From NCBI RefSeq assembly GCF_014467235.1, contig NZ_NKHP01000006.1, positions 124,001 to 188,000 on the forward strand: a stretch of 64,000 nucleotides of DNA, given 5' to 3'. Position numbers and translations under genes: made by a program. Below, one piece after another: positions 51,137 to 62,947 of this stretch. Position 1 is the first letter of the stretch. Every line of letters begins with the position of its first letter. Under the pieces are notes generated by a model that made no database searches, was not told where the DNA came from, and saw nothing but the letters and a program-made list of their open reading frames with translations. The stretch comes from Xenorhabdus indica. Lineage in GTDB: Bacteria; Pseudomonadota; Gammaproteobacteria; Enterobacterales; Enterobacteriaceae.

Positions 51137-51868
51137 AATCGAATTTATACCTTTTAATTAAAAAATGTCAGACTTATATATAAAGAGAAACCGAAGTACA
51201 GAAATTAATTTCTGATACTCAGGATAATGACTATTTAGTTTTTTGACAGATAGCTTGACTGATTCAAATAAACCAAACCGGCGGTATCATTCTACACAAA
51301 AATCCTTAAGTCAAATTTCAGCCGATAAAACTGGTAATGCTCCTTAACTGCGTATGAAATATGAGTTTTTATCAAAAAGCCCCCATAAGCAGTAGTATAT
51401 TTTACTGTCAATTTTGTGAATTTGGGTTATTTTCCTAAATTGTATCGAACAAAGATGAATAGTTCAGAATCTTAGTTTGTGTGTTTTTATTGAGCAACTT
51501 TATCTTTCCGAAAAAAATAGCCATATAATTATATCAAAATAATTATTAAATATAGTTTTTACTATTGCCTTTATGGCTTATATCAAAATAAAAACAAACT
51601 ATTTATCCAAACCATACAATTAACAAGCTAATTATAATATAATTAAATTATTATTTTTATTTAAAAGATTTACTTTTTGTTAAATTAATTTCCCCATTCT
51701 TTTTACAGATGAATTAACGTGGAATAAAATGACAACTGAATAAATAGTTGAGAGTCATTTTTAATCAAACTGTTTAAATAATGTATTAATTTGAGCAACA
51801 AAAAAGCTCTTCCCATCATTGAGAAGAGCTTTTATTTTTAATCAGGGGATAAAATTACTTAGTCTTTT
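51137..51868. other. Long AT-rich region upstream of the fimbrial operon
   Basis: 732 bases containing the fimbrial promoter region and, at the right end, the deoD terminator. Xenorhabdus/Proteus relatives may have an invertible promoter. No recombinase gene is present in the window, and only a weak imperfect inverted repeat was noticed (TAGTTTGT at 51473-51480 and its complement near 51594-51601). Confidence 0.5.
51802..51833. terminator. Terminator after deoD
   Basis: AAAAGCTCTTC (51802-51812) pairs with GAAGAGCTTTT (51823-51833), A and T runs on both sides. Confidence 0.88.
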
Positions 51869-52585
51869 TTAATTATCACCCAACAAAACAGATTCAAGTG
51901 CAATTTCAATCATGTCATTAAAAGTTGTTTGACGCTCTTCAGCTGTCATTTTTTCACCTGTGCGAATATGGTCTGAAACAGTACAGATCGTCAGTGCTTT
52001 TGCACCAAATTCAGCCGCAACACCGTAAATACCTGCCGCTTCCATTTCAACACCCAGAATGCCATATTTTTCCATTATATCGAACAATTGTGTATCTGGG
52101 GTATAGAACAGATCTATAGAGAAGATATTGCCAACACGTGTGTTAATATTTTTCGCTTTAGCAGCATCAACCGCATTACGAACCAAATCAAAATCAGCGA
52201 TTGCCGCGAAATCATGATCTTTAAAACGCACACGATTGACTTTGGAGTCAGTACAGGCCCCCATACCAATCACGACATCACGAATTTTAATGTCTTTACT
52301 CACTGCACCACAGGAGCCAATACGAATAATCTTTTTGACACCAAACTCGGTGATCAGCTCTTTCGCATAGATGGAACAGGATGGAATGCCCATACCGTGA
52401 CCCATCACTGAAATGCGACGGCCTTTATAAGTGCCGGTGAAACCCAACATACCACGAACATTGTTAACCTGACGGGCATCTTCTAAAAAGGTTTCCGCAA
52501 TATATTTTGCACGTAGTGGGTCACCTGGCATCAGAACAACATCAGCAAAATCGCCCATCTCAGCATTAATATGTGGGGTAGCCAT
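51869..52585 (-). CDS. deoD: Purine nucleoside phosphorylase
   Basis: 238 residues: [33 protein letters not shown] is the family start, with the phosphate/nucleoside site residues in RIGSCGAVS and VEMEAAG. It cleaves purine (deoxy)nucleosides with phosphate. It is last in the leftward nupC-deoC-deoA-deoB-deoD order. Confidence 0.98.
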   Translation of the reverse strand: MATPHINAEMGDFADVVLMPGDPLRAKYIAETFLEDARQVNNVRGMLGFTGTYKGRRISVMGHGMGIPSCSIYAKELITEFGVKKIIRIGSCGAVSKDIKIRDVVIGMGACTDSKVNRVRFKDHDFAAIADFDLVRNAVDAAKAKNINTRVGNIFSIDLFYTPDTQLFDIMEKYGILGVEMEAAGIYGVAAEFGAKALTICTVSDHIRTGEKMTAEERQTTFNDMIEIALESVLLGDN

Positions 52586-52660
52586 AAATTGATTCCTTGT
52601 TTTTATTAAGTAATTAAAAATAGGTAAATATCGGGGCAGCCAATGACTTCCCCGGAAAAA

Positions 52661-53884
52661 TCAGAACATCGCTTTACCATAATCCATCGGCGTCAGGTCG
52701 AAATATTTCGCCACTGTCTGACCAATGTCTGCAAATGTTTCACGATGTCCCAATGAGCCAGGTTTCACTTTTGGCCCATAAACCAGTACTGGAATATGCT
52801 CACGAGTATGATCTGTACCTGCCCAGGTCGGGTCACAACCGTGGTCAGCCGTCAGGATCAGAATGTCATCTTCTTTAACCCGTTTCAGCATCTCCGGCAA
52901 ACGGCGGTCGAATAGTTCAAGCGCTGCCGCATAACCTGCCACATCACGGCGATGACCATAAGATGAGTCGAAATCAACAAAATTGGTAAACACGATTGTG
53001 TTATCGCCGGCCTGTTCCATTTCAACCAATGAAGCATCAAACAGGGCATCAATCCCTGTTGCCTTCACTTTTTTGGTGATACCAACATTAGCGTAAATAT
53101 CGGCTATCTTACCGATGGAAACCACTTCACCCTGTTTTTCATCAACCAATTTTTTCAGAATGGTTGGTGCAGGAGGCTCAACCGCCAAATCATGGCGATT
53201 ACCGGTACGCTGGAAGTTACCCGCTTTATCACCCACAAACGGACGGGCAATAACACGACCGATGTTATAACCCCCGAGATTCAGTTCTTCACGGGCGATC
53301 TCACATAATTCATACAGTTTATCCAAACCGAATGTTTCTTCATGGCAGGCAATTTGGAAAACAGAATCCGCAGAGGTATAGAAAATCGGCTTACCGGTTT
53401 CCATGTGCTCTTCTCCCAGTTTGTCCAGAATAACTGTACCGGAAGAGTGACAATTACCCAAATACCCTGGGAGATTAGCGCGCTCAACCAGTTTATCCAG
53501 TAATTCCTGCGGAAAGCTGTTTTCTAAATCCTGAAAATAGCCCCAATCGAACAAAACCGGAACACCGGCAATTTCCCAATGACCTGATGGCGTGTCTTTA
53601 CCAGAAGAAAGTTCACTTGCATAGCCATAGGCACCAATAATGTCGGCATCTTTGTCTAAACCAATCGGGAAAGTCCCGCTGGATTCTTCTGCCGCTTTAC
53701 CTAGCCCCAAGCGGCTCAGATTCGGCAACTTCAATAATCCCTGACGGCCAATATCAGCTTCACCACGGGCACATTGCTCCGCAATATGTCCTAAAGTGTT
53801 AGATCCTTCGTCACCAAATCTGTCTGCATCTGCACTCGCACCAATGCCAAAGGAATCCAATACCATGATGAATGTACGTTTCAT
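52661..53884 (-). CDS. deoB: Phosphopentomutase
   Basis: 407 residues from ATG 53884 behind AGGAG; the ORF extension of six codons is not used in E. coli. Alkaline-phosphatase-like metal sites occur in [10 protein letters not shown] and [10 protein letters not shown]. It interconverts ribose/deoxyribose 1- and 5-phosphates. Confidence 0.97.
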   Translation of the reverse strand: MKRTFIMVLDSFGIGASADADRFGDEGSNTLGHIAEQCARGEADIGRQGLLKLPNLSRLGLGKAAEESSGTFPIGLDKDADIIGAYGYASELSSGKDTPSGHWEIAGVPVLFDWGYFQDLENSFPQELLDKLVERANLPGYLGNCHSSGTVILDKLGEEHMETGKPIFYTSADSVFQIACHEETFGLDKLYELCEIAREELNLGGYNIGRVIARPFVGDKAGNFQRTGNRHDLAVEPPAPTILKKLVDEKQGEVVSIGKIADIYANVGITKKVKATGIDALFDASLVEMEQAGDNTIVFTNFVDFDSSYGHRRDVAGYAAALELFDRRLPEMLKRVKEDDILILTADHGCDPTWAGTDHTREHIPVLVYGPKVKPGSLGHRETFADIGQTVAKYFDLTPMDYGKAMF

Positions 53885-53966
53885 AATTTTCTCCTGCGTC
53901 AATTCACGCTATCAATGCGGAAACTGCCAGCTATTAAAATCTATTTTTAATGCCTATGTCGGTTTA

Positions 53967-55361
53967 TCAACTAATATGACGATAAACCATCTGTGTGGCG
54001 ACTTTCGTTCCTACATTTGATGCTGCCAAAACATTCGTCTTTTGTGAAGCATCCGCCTGTTGTAACGCTTTATGTTGTAGGACAAACGACTTACGCACAG
54101 CCTCCGCTGCTGCATGCCACTCATCTTCACTATTGGCATGGATCGTCATCAGAGGAGTATCTGTATTGACTTCTGAACCAAGTGCAATAATATCACTCAG
54201 CCCCACACTGTAATTAATCGTATCCGTGGCCTTGCGACGGCCACCCCCTAACGTCACCACGGCCATTCCCAAGGCCCGGGTATCCATCTCTGTTACAATG
54301 CATTGTTCTTCAATAACACACTTTTCAGCAAATACTGGTCTGCTAAAAGAGGCTGTCGGCAAATAATGCGCATAGTTTTCAACAAAATCGGCAGGCCCTT
54401 TTTGCGCAGCAACCATACGTCCAAAAACTTCCGCTGCTTTACCACTGTTGAGAACTGCCTGTAACTTACGATATGCAGCATCACGGTTTTCTGCCAATTT
54501 ACCTGATACCAGCATTTCAGCAGCCAATGCCATAGTGACTTCAAATAGCCGGGGATTACGGTATTCTCCCGTCAGAAACTGAACCGCTTCACGGACTTCC
54601 AGTGCATTACCCGCACTGGATGCCAGCACCTGATTCATATCGGTTAACAATGCAGTCGTTTTGCAACCCGTACCATTAGCTACCGCGACGATGGATTCTG
54701 CCAGTTGTTCCGATTGCTCATAAGTTGGCATAAATGCCCCGGAACCTACTTTCACATCCATGACCAAGGCATCCAATCCCTCAGCCAATTTTTTGCCCAG
54801 AATAGAGGCGGTAATCAGTGGAATAGAGTCAACAGTAGCAGTAATATCACGTGTTGCATAAAAACGCTTATCCGCAGGTGCCAATGAGTGGGTCTGACCA
54901 ATAATCGCAATGCCAACATCCCGGATAATGTCACGAAAACGATGTTCATCAGGGAAGATGTCAAAACCGGGAATGGATTCTAATTTATCCAATGTTCCTC
55001 CGGTATGCCCCAATCCGCGTCCTGAGATCATCGGGACATAACCTCCACATGCTGCTACCATCGGCCCTAACATCAGGGATGTTACATCACCAACCCCGCC
55101 CGTCGAATGTTTATCGACAACTGGGCCATGCAAGTTCAATTTATTCCAATCCAGAACTGTACCGGAATCGCGTACTGCCAATGTTAAAGCAATACGTTCC
55201 TCCATCGTCATATCCCGGAAATAAATGGTCATTGCTAATGCAGCGATTTGCCCTTCGGATACTGTGTTATCACACACGCCGTTAATAAAGAAACGGATTT
55301 CCTCTTCATTCAGTGGATAACCCTCTCTCTTTTTGCGGATAATTTCCTGTACCAGAAACAA
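53967..55361 (-). CDS. deoA: Thymidine phosphorylase
   Basis: 464 residues, about 24 longer at the C-terminus than E. coli DeoA (440). Conserved blocks are [26 protein letters not shown] and [12 protein letters not shown]. It cleaves thymidine and deoxyuridine to deoxyribose-1-phosphate. The C-terminal extension ([20 protein letters not shown]) is of no known function. Confidence 0.97.
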   Translation of the reverse strand: MFLVQEIIRKKREGYPLNEEEIRFFINGVCDNTVSEGQIAALAMTIYFRDMTMEERIALTLAVRDSGTVLDWNKLNLHGPVVDKHSTGGVGDVTSLMLGPMVAACGGYVPMISGRGLGHTGGTLDKLESIPGFDIFPDEHRFRDIIRDVGIAIIGQTHSLAPADKRFYATRDITATVDSIPLITASILGKKLAEGLDALVMDVKVGSGAFMPTYEQSEQLAESIVAVANGTGCKTTALLTDMNQVLASSAGNALEVREAVQFLTGEYRNPRLFEVTMALAAEMLVSGKLAENRDAAYRKLQAVLNSGKAAEVFGRMVAAQKGPADFVENYAHYLPTASFSRPVFAEKCVIEEQCIVTEMDTRALGMAVVTLGGGRRKATDTINYSVGLSDIIALGSEVNTDTPLMTIHANSEDEWHAAAEAVRKSFVLQHKALQQADASQKTNVLAASNVGTKVATQMVYRHIS

Positions 55362-55493
55362 AGCTACCTCCCAATCATCATTATTATCTGAAAAGAATGG
55401 CAGTAATGCACCTTATCTTAGTGAACCGTCATATGTTGTTATTGATCTCAATAACGATTGTTTTTAATCAATGATGGTTCTAAATATGGGTTA

Positions 55494-56273
55494 TCAATAA
55501 CTACTGCTTTGTTTTTGTCCCTGGTGCCCTAACGTTGTCAATAAGCTCCCCAATAAACTGGAAGCACCAAAACGGAAATGGCGGGTGTCTACCCATTTAT
55601 CACCCATGATTCTATCTGCCAGAGCCAGATATTGCGCTGCTTCTTCTGCGGTACGCACACCGCCCGCAGGTTTAAATCCAACAGTATCACCTACCCCCAT
55701 ATCACGGATGACGCTGAGCATGATCTCAGCACTTTCCAGTGTCGCATTCACGGGTACTTTTCCGGTTGAAGTTTTAATAAAATCTGCTCCCGCTTTAATT
55801 GATATTTCAGATGCTTTGCGGATCAGATCAACCTCTTTCAGTTCGCCGGTTTCAATAATAACTTTTAGCCAGACACCTGCTCCAGCGCAGGCAGCTTTGC
55901 AGGCTTTAACTAAATCAAAACCAATTTGTTCGTTACCCGCTATCAGTGCACGATATGGGAAAACAACGTCCACTTCGTCAGCACCATAAGCAATGGCTGC
56001 ACGGGTTTCCGCCAGTGCGATATCAATATCGTCATTACCGTGCGGGAAATTGGTGACAGTGGCAATACGAACGTCAGGTGTTCCTTGTTCACTTAATACC
56101 TTACGTGCAACCGGAATAAAACGTGGGTAGATACAGATAGCTGCGGTATGCCCTGCCGGGCTGTTCGCCTGATGACAAAGTGCCGTCACCTTTTCATCAG
56201 TATCATCATCATTGAGTGTTGTTAAATCCATCAAACTCAGCGCACGCTGAGCAACTGCGGTTAAATCGGTCAT
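55494..56273 (-). CDS. deoC: Deoxyribose-phosphate aldolase
   Basis: 259 residues from ATG 56273, with GGAG upstream. The Schiff-base Lys lies in [10 protein letters not shown], with [10 protein letters not shown]-type and [10 protein letters not shown] segments. It splits deoxyribose-5-phosphate into acetaldehyde and glyceraldehyde-3-phosphate. It heads the deoCABD group. Confidence 0.97.
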   Translation of the reverse strand: MTDLTAVAQRALSLMDLTTLNDDDTDEKVTALCHQANSPAGHTAAICIYPRFIPVARKVLSEQGTPDVRIATVTNFPHGNDDIDIALAETRAAIAYGADEVDVVFPYRALIAGNEQIGFDLVKACKAACAGAGVWLKVIIETGELKEVDLIRKASEISIKAGADFIKTSTGKVPVNATLESAEIMLSVIRDMGVGDTVGFKPAGGVRTAEEAAQYLALADRIMGDKWVDTRHFRFGASSLLGSLLTTLGHQGQKQSSSY

Positions 56274-56285
56274 AAAACTCTCCAA

Positions 56286-56717
56286 CGGTATTATTGTGAT
56301 TCAATCAGTTCACACATTCTTTAAACGCTTATGCTGAATAATTGTCCTGAATGATTAGTAAATTCTTATGTTGGCGAGCGGACTTGGTTCCTTGAAGATG
56401 TTGCGATGATTATATTTCTCAGCAACAACAGAGTTCCTTTTCTCCGCACCTATTTCTTTAGTTTGATTTTCTTTAGCTCATACTGCCCCGGCAGACATTA
56501 GCTTACTCCATGAAATCTTAGAACATCATTATTTGAACATGTAAACGCACAATAATGCGTGTGTAAACTCACATTAATTAAATGAGAATTGCAATGATAA
56601 TCATTTTATTATGATATTAATCACAATTATTAGCCTTGAAAAAAATAAAATGCAGGTGAGGTCAACTCACCTGCATCTAATTTAGTAGATATTTTCTAAT
56701 TTAGACTTCCCTAACTA
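56286..56717. other. nupC-deoC spacer
   Basis: AT-rich region upstream of deoC. A weak CRP-like element (TGTGA-GTTTAC-ACACG on the minus strand, near 56557-56572) is the only site seen. CytR/DeoR control is expected from E. coli but not demonstrated. Confidence 0.4.
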
Positions 56718-57995
56718 TTACAGAGAGAAGAAAAACCCGGCAATTGTGGCACTCATCAGGTTAGAGAGTGAACCAGCCAATACGGCTTTCAGACCGAAGC
56801 GCGCAATGTCACCGCGGCGGTTTGGTGCCATACCACCCAGACCACCGAGCAAAATGGCAACAGAAGACAAATTAGCAAAACCACACAATGCGAAAGAAAT
56901 GATCGCTTTGGTGTGATCAGAAAGTACTTGCAGGCCTGCTGCCTTAACTACGTCATCTGGTTTCAGATATTCACCAAAGCTCATAAATGCGACGAATTCA
57001 TTAACAACCAGTTTCTGCCCAATAAAAGAACCTGCAACTGTTGCTTCATGCCACGGTATACCAATCAGATAAGCAATTGGCGCAAATACCCAACCCAGAA
57101 TCAGTTCCATTGACAATTGAGGATAGCTGAACCAACCACCGATGCCGCCTAGCATACCATTCAACAAAGCAATCAATGCAGTAAATGCCAACAACATTGC
57201 CCCTACATTCAGGGCCAGTTGCATACCGGATGCCGCACCAGATGCCGCCGCATCAATAATATTAGCCGGACGCTCTTGAGCAGTAACCAAAGACATTGCA
57301 TCAACAGTATCGTGTGTTTTTTCAGTTTCTGGCACCATCAGTTTTGCAAACAAAAGGCCACCCGGTGCTGCCATGAATGAAGCCGCGATCAGGTATTCCA
57401 ATGGAACGCCCATGGATGCGTAGCCTGCCAATACAGAGCCTGCTACAGAAGCCAGACCACCACACATAACAGCAAACAGCTCAGATTGAGTCATGGTCGC
57501 GATATAAGGACGGACAACCAGAGGGGCTTCTGTCTGACCTACGAAAATATTCGCTGTTGCGGACAGAGACTCTGTACGTGATGTTCCCAACATTTTTTGC
57601 AAGCCGCCACCAAGAACTTTGATGATAAGCTGCATAACACCAATGTAATACAGAACGGCAATCAAAGAAGAGAAGAAAACAATGACCGGCAGAACACGCA
57701 GAGCAAAGATAAAGCCACCGCCGCCAAACAGTTCAAACATTTTGTCAGAAACCAATCCACCGAAGATGAAATCAGTTCCCTTCTGACCATATCCGATTAC
57801 ATTGGAAACACCTTTTGACATTCCACCCAGAATGTCTTTACCTGCTGGCACATAAAGTACAAATGCCCCAATAGCTACCTGAATAAGAAAGGCGCCGAGG
57901 ACAGTGCGGATTTTAATAGCTCGGTAATTACTGGAGAAAAGTACTGCGATAAAAATCAGCACTACCATCCCTATCAGGCTCATAATGAGTTGCAT
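56718..57995 (-). CDS. nupC: NupC-type concentrative nucleoside transporter
   Basis: 425 residues with about ten membrane segments. CNT-family blocks are [21 protein letters not shown] and the C-terminal [19 protein letters not shown]. It imports nucleosides with H+ or Na+. Placement directly upstream of deoC, co-directional, links uptake with catabolism, as in other gamma-proteobacteria but not E. coli. Confidence 0.95.
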   Translation of the reverse strand: MQLIMSLIGMVVLIFIAVLFSSNYRAIKIRTVLGAFLIQVAIGAFVLYVPAGKDILGGMSKGVSNVIGYGQKGTDFIFGGLVSDKMFELFGGGGFIFALRVLPVIVFFSSLIAVLYYIGVMQLIIKVLGGGLQKMLGTSRTESLSATANIFVGQTEAPLVVRPYIATMTQSELFAVMCGGLASVAGSVLAGYASMGVPLEYLIAASFMAAPGGLLFAKLMVPETEKTHDTVDAMSLVTAQERPANIIDAAASGAASGMQLALNVGAMLLAFTALIALLNGMLGGIGGWFSYPQLSMELILGWVFAPIAYLIGIPWHEATVAGSFIGQKLVVNEFVAFMSFGEYLKPDDVVKAAGLQVLSDHTKAIISFALCGFANLSSVAILLGGLGGMAPNRRGDIARFGLKAVLAGSLSNLMSATIAGFFFSL

Positions 57996-58322
57996 TGGAA
58001 GAATCCCTGTTCACTAAATGAATTAAAAATATGTCAGTTATTTTGTAAGTTCCTACTGACACTGTGTGTGGAGGCGATTATACCTAGTAGTAAAAAAGAA
58101 CAAGCAACTAACATCACAAATTAATACAGCAAAAAGTAATATAAAAACAGAAAATGAGATCTACGTCACATATAACCATGATATTTATCGGGGATTAGAT
58201 AATTTTGCGGAAAAAAAGGGAGAAATAAGAAGATAATGCCAGTTTAATATTATTAATATTTATTTAAAACGGAAGACCATCTTTTGACTGACAAAAATGG
58301 CCTGATTTTTATTCAACAGAAA
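57996..58322. other. Region upstream of nupC
   Basis: It contains the CRP-like site below and the end of yjjV. No gene is visible. Confidence 0.45.
58152..58173 (-). promoter_or_regulatory. CRP-binding site of nupC
   Basis: TGAGA-TCTACG-TCACA within AAATGAGATCTACGTCACAT matches the CRP consensus (TGTGA-N6-TCACA, with AAA/TTT flanks) at nine of ten core bases. It lies about 160 bases upstream of nupC. Confidence 0.7.
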
Positions 58323-59093
58323 CTAGCTTAATGCAAACAATGTCATGCTATTTTGATAAATTTGGTGGGAAATTTCATCTACAGATTCAGGACGCAATTC
58401 ACACAATGCAGAAAAAATCTGAGCAACTCTTTCTGGTCGGTTTGGCTGCCCCTGAAACCCTGATAAGGGCATATCAGGGGCATCCGTTTCTAACACCAGG
58501 GATGATAGTGGTAATCGTGCAATCGTATCTCGTGTCTTTTTTGCTCTCTCATAAGTTATAGTTCCACCAACACCAATATAAAAACCCAAACGAATAAAAG
58601 CTTGTGCCTGAGACAAGCTCCCGGCAAAACCATGGATCACCCCGGTACGTGGCACACTGTGTTTCCGTAACATTGCTGCCAATTGATCGTGGCTTTTGCG
58701 GGAGTGAAGTATCACAGGCAATTCATACTTGTCGGCCAGCATGAGCTGCGCTGCTAAGAGGCTTTTTTGCTTCTCAGACTGAGGTTCCGGCATATACAGA
58801 TCAAGCCCGATTTCACCTACCGCTACACAGTTAGCCTGTTTTTCCTTGAGTTTCTGTTCCAGTTCACCCAGATGCACGTCATGATGTTCATTGATATACA
58901 AGGGATGTAACCCAAACGCAGCATAAATTGAGTCATAGGTAGCGGCCAGATCGGCAACACGTTGAAAATTCAACTGACTGACTGTCGGGACAATGATTTT
59001 TTCTACCCCTGTTTGTCTGGCGCGAGCTAAACTTGCTGTTTCATCGTCAGCAAAAGGAGGAAAATCAAAATGGCAATGTGTATCGATAAACAT
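58323..59093 (-). CDS. yjjV: TatD-family metal-dependent hydrolase YjjV
   Basis: 256 residues of the TatD DNase family: DTHCHFD at the start, AVGEIGLDLY, PVILHSRKSHD, IHGFAGS and LETDAPDMPL provide the metal ligands. It is probably a cytoplasmic deoxyribonuclease or D-aminoacyl-type hydrolase. Its ATG directly follows the yjjU stop, so the two are co-translated. Confidence 0.92.
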   Translation of the reverse strand: MFIDTHCHFDFPPFADDETASLARARQTGVEKIIVPTVSQLNFQRVADLAATYDSIYAAFGLHPLYINEHHDVHLGELEQKLKEKQANCVAVGEIGLDLYMPEPQSEKQKSLLAAQLMLADKYELPVILHSRKSHDQLAAMLRKHSVPRTGVIHGFAGSLSQAQAFIRLGFYIGVGGTITYERAKKTRDTIARLPLSSLVLETDAPDMPLSGFQGQPNRPERVAQIFSALCELRPESVDEISHQIYQNSMTLFALS

Positions 59094-60209
59094 CTACTTA
59101 TCCATCATGGTAGTACCCGTCAGTGGAGTCGGGGTAATATCATTCACCTCTGTTACCTCATTCTCCGGGCTATTCATATTGTCCAAAAAACCATTGTGCC
59201 TGAAAGCATTACGGTTCATTCCATCATGATTTAAACCGTTGCGGCAAACACCATAACTTTTACGTTCTGCCAGCCCGAATTTACCTCCGATAAAAGTATG
59301 TCCGATGGTGGCCAGAAAATACCGCCCACAGCGCCGCCCCAGGTGATAATCCTTATCCAATGCACTGATCCGGCTTCCCAGTGCCATTGTGGCTAATGGT
59401 GCTGGTGGATAAATTTCGAATACCTGCACATCATCGGGGGGATTTTCAATAAATTGCTGTGTCCGATAGTAACTTTTAGCATGCAGCTTCAACATCTGAA
59501 TCATCTTTTGTGAGCTACTGCTTTCCAACCAACGCTCTATTCGTTTAATCCACTGTTGCGTGTAATAGAGCTGTGAAGGCACTGTCCTGACCACCACAAT
59601 GGTATCTGCACCACGGCGATAAGCCTCTTCTACTGGTATCGCATCACAAATGCCACCATCCTGATAAACAGTGCCATCAAGCGTCACGCCATTGCGATAA
59701 AAACCAGGAATAGCGCTGGAAGCCTTTATAATCTCCATCCAATTTTTTTCCTCAGGATGAAAATAGTTAGCTTCAAAATCATCTGCTCGACAGGCGCACA
59801 TATAGAATTCACGCCCTGCATCAAAATGTCGCATCGCAATAGGGATATTCAAGGGTGATTTTTCAGAAACGATATCAATATACCAATCCAGATCGATTAG
59901 ATGCCCACCCCGGACAAAGCGCAACGGATTAAAAAAGGTAGTATTAGTTGTGTAATTTTTAATTACCTTGCGGGCATATCCTTTCTGACCACAGATATAC
60001 GCAGAAAGATTCTGAGCACCTGCGGAAGTACCAAGAAACAATTCGAATGGGTTGAAGTCAAGCCGGAGAAATTCATCCAACACACCAGCGGTAAAAATTC
60101 CCCGCTGCCCACCACCTTCACAGACAAGTGCAATTTTTCCCGGTTTGATCCGTGATGTATAAGCTAACGGCTCTATACTACCCAGCGTAATCGGAATATG
60201 TTTCCCCAT
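59094..60209 (-). CDS. yjjU: Patatin-like phospholipase YjjU
   Basis: 371 residues. Patatin motifs are the oxyanion loop GGGQRG, the nucleophile elbow GTSAG and the aspartate in DGG (YQDGGICDAIP). It is expected to hydrolyse acyl esters of lipids. Order yjjU-yjjV is the same as in E. coli. Confidence 0.92.
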   Translation of the reverse strand: MGKHIPITLGSIEPLAYTSRIKPGKIALVCEGGGQRGIFTAGVLDEFLRLDFNPFELFLGTSAGAQNLSAYICGQKGYARKVIKNYTTNTTFFNPLRFVRGGHLIDLDWYIDIVSEKSPLNIPIAMRHFDAGREFYMCACRADDFEANYFHPEEKNWMEIIKASSAIPGFYRNGVTLDGTVYQDGGICDAIPVEEAYRRGADTIVVVRTVPSQLYYTQQWIKRIERWLESSSSQKMIQMLKLHAKSYYRTQQFIENPPDDVQVFEIYPPAPLATMALGSRISALDKDYHLGRRCGRYFLATIGHTFIGGKFGLAERKSYGVCRNGLNHDGMNRNAFRHNGFLDNMNSPENEVTEVNDITPTPLTGTTMMDK

Positions 60210-60541
60210 AGCCCCCCCTAAAAAGTCAATGTCAGTTTCAAAATGTAATTTGAGTTATACCCTCCGCCTTTTGAGTTGTCTTTTTGTTGGCTGCAACGCC
60301 TCTTGACATCCATTGGGTATATGACTATCTATCAGTATATTGTTATGCAAACAAAGTGCTTATAAAACTTGCATTAGATAATGAAGATTAATTCACAAAC
60401 AGGCAAGCCTTTGCTTACTTTCTGAATAGACAGCACATATTGTGCTTCTTGAAAAGTGACTCGCTTAATCAGGTTGGATTTTATTTGGAGAATAGAAACA
60501 AAAAGAGTGGCTTATTATCTGCCACTCCATCAAAATACGCA
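60210..60541. other. Spacer with a palindromic repeat
   Basis: It lies between yjjU and the BON protein gene. It contains repeat copy G and otherwise nothing recognised. Confidence 0.45.
60256..60321. repeat. Palindromic intergenic repeat, copy G
   Basis: TATACCC at 60256 and GGGTATA at the right end flank a degenerate core. Read on the minus strand it has the family order CCAATGGATGTCAAG, TTGCAGCCAACAAAAAG and CAACTCAAAAG. Confidence 0.7.
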
Positions 60542-61000
60542 TTATTTTTTGATAGTTAACGTACTGTTTACGAACTTAACACCATCTACTTGATGAGCAA
60601 CTTTGATCACCCGTTTAACCTGTTCTTCATTTTTGACAAAACCGGAAAGATAAACTACGCCTTTTTTCGTTTTCACTGAAATATCGTTACTATTAATCCC
60701 TTTATATTCCAGTAACTTCTCTTTTATTTTGACAGTAATTACACTATCATCAATCGAATTACCGACTTGTTTCAGTGAATTATCAATTTTTTCCTCTGCA
60801 TTTTTGATTGAATTATCAATTTTCTGGCGCGTATTTTCTAATGCTTTATCTTCTAATATTTTCTTTTCTAAAGAATTACTTTCTGTAGTATTGCCTGAAG
60901 ATGTTTCTGCGGCTGATACGCTGCCATTTATCAATACCAAGCCTAAAGCCGAACCTAAAATAACGGTCAGGAGTGAGTGTGTGAACGTTGATTTTTTCAT
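60542..61000 (-). CDS. Single-BON-domain OsmY-like periplasmic protein
   Basis: 152 residues with a signal peptide (LLTVILGSALGLVLINGSVSAAE). A charged helical stretch with a repeated pattern (KIDNSIKNAEEKIDNSLKQVGNSIDDS) leads into one BON domain (VKIKEKLLEYKGINSNDISVKTKKGVVYLSGFV ... VKFVNSTL). E. coli OsmY has two BON domains; the second is absent here. It occupies the osmY position upstream of prfC in the conserved order, so it is a shortened relative. Confidence 0.85.
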   Translation of the reverse strand: MKKSTFTHSLLTVILGSALGLVLINGSVSAAETSSGNTTESNSLEKKILEDKALENTRQKIDNSIKNAEEKIDNSLKQVGNSIDDSVITVKIKEKLLEYKGINSNDISVKTKKGVVYLSGFVKNEEQVKRVIKVAHQVDGVKFVNSTLTIKK

Positions 61001-61197
61001 CCTGCGACCTTCCCTTAACTAAGCCAAATTGTCAAAAGATGATATATCATCAAATTATGGAGAAGAAATGGGCTTTACAATAAATAACGTATATTTTCTT
61101 AAGCCAGAAATATGCTTTAAATAAAGCATAACCAATATATTTTGGAATGGAGTAACAAATTTAAAAGGGCCAACTATTTGTTAGCCCCGAAAAAATA

Positions 61198-62787
61198 TTA
61201 GTGTTCCCGCGTCTTACGGAAAACAATATCAGGATAACGTTCACTGGTCAGATTTAAATTAACCATGGTTGGTGCAATGTAAGTCAGGTTATCGCCACCA
61301 TCAAGTGCCAGATTTTGCTCATTCTTGCGTTTGAACTCTTCCAGTTTCTTGACATCATTACATTCTACCCAACGTGCAGTAGAAACGTTGACAGGTTCAT
61401 ACAACGCTTCAACGTTATATTCACTCTTCAAACGAGCAACAACGACATCAAACTGAAGGACACCCACTGCCCCAACGATCAGGTCGTTATTGGTTAGTGG
61501 GCGAAATACCTGTACTGCGCCTTCTTCTGATAACTGAACAAGACCTTTCAACAATTGTTTTTGTTTCAGTGGATCACGCAACCGAATACGACGGAACAAT
61601 TCAGGGGCAAAGTTTGGAATGCCTGTAAATTTCAGCTCTTCACCTTGGGTAAAGGTATCACCAATCTGAATCGTGCCATGATTGTGCAGGCCAATAATAT
61701 CTCCCGGATACGCATCTTCGACATGGGAACGATCTCCGGCCATAAAGGTCAGCGCATCTGAAATAACCACATCTTTTTTAGTACGCACCTGACGCAGTTT
61801 CATGCCTTTTTCGTATTTACCAGAAACAACACGCAAAAATGCCACACGATCACGATGTTTCGGGTCCATATTGGCCTGAATTTTGAAAACAAAACCCGTG
61901 AACTTTTCTTCTTTTGCAGTGACTTCACGAGCATCAGTTTGACGAGGCATTGGCATCGGTGCCCATTTAACAAGGCCATCCAGCATGTGATCAACACCAA
62001 AATTACCGAGTGCAGTACCGAAAAATACCGGCGTTAATTCACCTTGTAAGAAGGCATCCAGATCGAATTCGTGTGATGCACCTTTGACCAGTTCCAACTC
62101 TTCACGTAACTGATTAGCCAAATCCTCACCAATTGCCGCATCCAGCTCAGGGTTATCCAGCCCTTTAATAGCCCGGACTTCCTGAATCGTATGCCCCTGG
62201 CCAGATTGATACAGATAAATTTCATCCTGATAGAGATGATAAACCCCTTTAAATGATTTACCACAGCCGATAGGCCATGTGATCGGGCTACAGGCGATAT
62301 TCAACTCGTTTTCCACTTCATCCATCAATTCCATCGGATCGCGGATATCACGGTCGAGTTTATTCATGAATGTCAGGATCGGCGTATCACGCAGACGGGT
62401 GACTTCCATCAGTTTACGGGTACGATCTTCAACACCTTTTGCAGCGTCAATTACCATCAAACAGCAGTCAACCGCAGTCAAAGTACGGTAAGTATCTTCG
62501 GAGAAATCCTCATGCCCCGGAGTATCCAGTAAGTTAACCAGACAATCACTATAAGGGAACTGCATCACCGAGGTGGTAATGGAGATACCACGTTGCTTTT
62601 CCATCTCCATCCAGTCTGATTTAGCGTGCTGATTGGAACCCCGGCCTTTTACCGTACCCGCTTTCTGAATCGCCTGTCCGAACAGCAATACCTTTTCAGT
62701 AATAGTCGTTTTACCCGCATCGGGGTGAGAAATTATTGCAAAGGTTCTTCGCTTCGCGACTTCTTGCAAGAATGAGGAATTTGACAT
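61198..62787 (-). CDS. prfC: Peptide chain release factor 3
   Basis: 529 residues, a translational GTPase: [13 protein letters not shown] (G1), [11 protein letters not shown] (G2), LDTPGHEDF (G3) and MNKLDRD (G4). It recycles RF1/RF2 from the ribosome after termination. Length equals that of E. coli RF3. Confidence 0.98.
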   Translation of the reverse strand: MSNSSFLQEVAKRRTFAIISHPDAGKTTITEKVLLFGQAIQKAGTVKGRGSNQHAKSDWMEMEKQRGISITTSVMQFPYSDCLVNLLDTPGHEDFSEDTYRTLTAVDCCLMVIDAAKGVEDRTRKLMEVTRLRDTPILTFMNKLDRDIRDPMELMDEVENELNIACSPITWPIGCGKSFKGVYHLYQDEIYLYQSGQGHTIQEVRAIKGLDNPELDAAIGEDLANQLREELELVKGASHEFDLDAFLQGELTPVFFGTALGNFGVDHMLDGLVKWAPMPMPRQTDAREVTAKEEKFTGFVFKIQANMDPKHRDRVAFLRVVSGKYEKGMKLRQVRTKKDVVISDALTFMAGDRSHVEDAYPGDIIGLHNHGTIQIGDTFTQGEELKFTGIPNFAPELFRRIRLRDPLKQKQLLKGLVQLSEEGAVQVFRPLTNNDLIVGAVGVLQFDVVVARLKSEYNVEALYEPVNVSTARWVECNDVKKLEEFKRKNEQNLALDGGDNLTYIAPTMVNLNLTSERYPDIVFRKTREH

Positions 62788-62947
62788 TAATTGAAATCTT
62801 CTAGTCTACGCGCGGATAGCTACCATGTGTGAAGCACAGAATGACGCTTCATCTTCGAATCCGGCATGTTAATCGTGATTGGTGCTTATTTTCGCTGAAC
62901 TTGGCGTTATAAACAACTAATGATGCTCAAGATGGTATAAAACTCCG

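Noticed and set aside
51473-51601. Imperfect inverted repeat (TAGTTTGT arms) as an invertible fimbrial promoter
   Set aside because: Arms are short and AT-rich with a gap in one; no recombinase gene in the window. Kept only as a remark.
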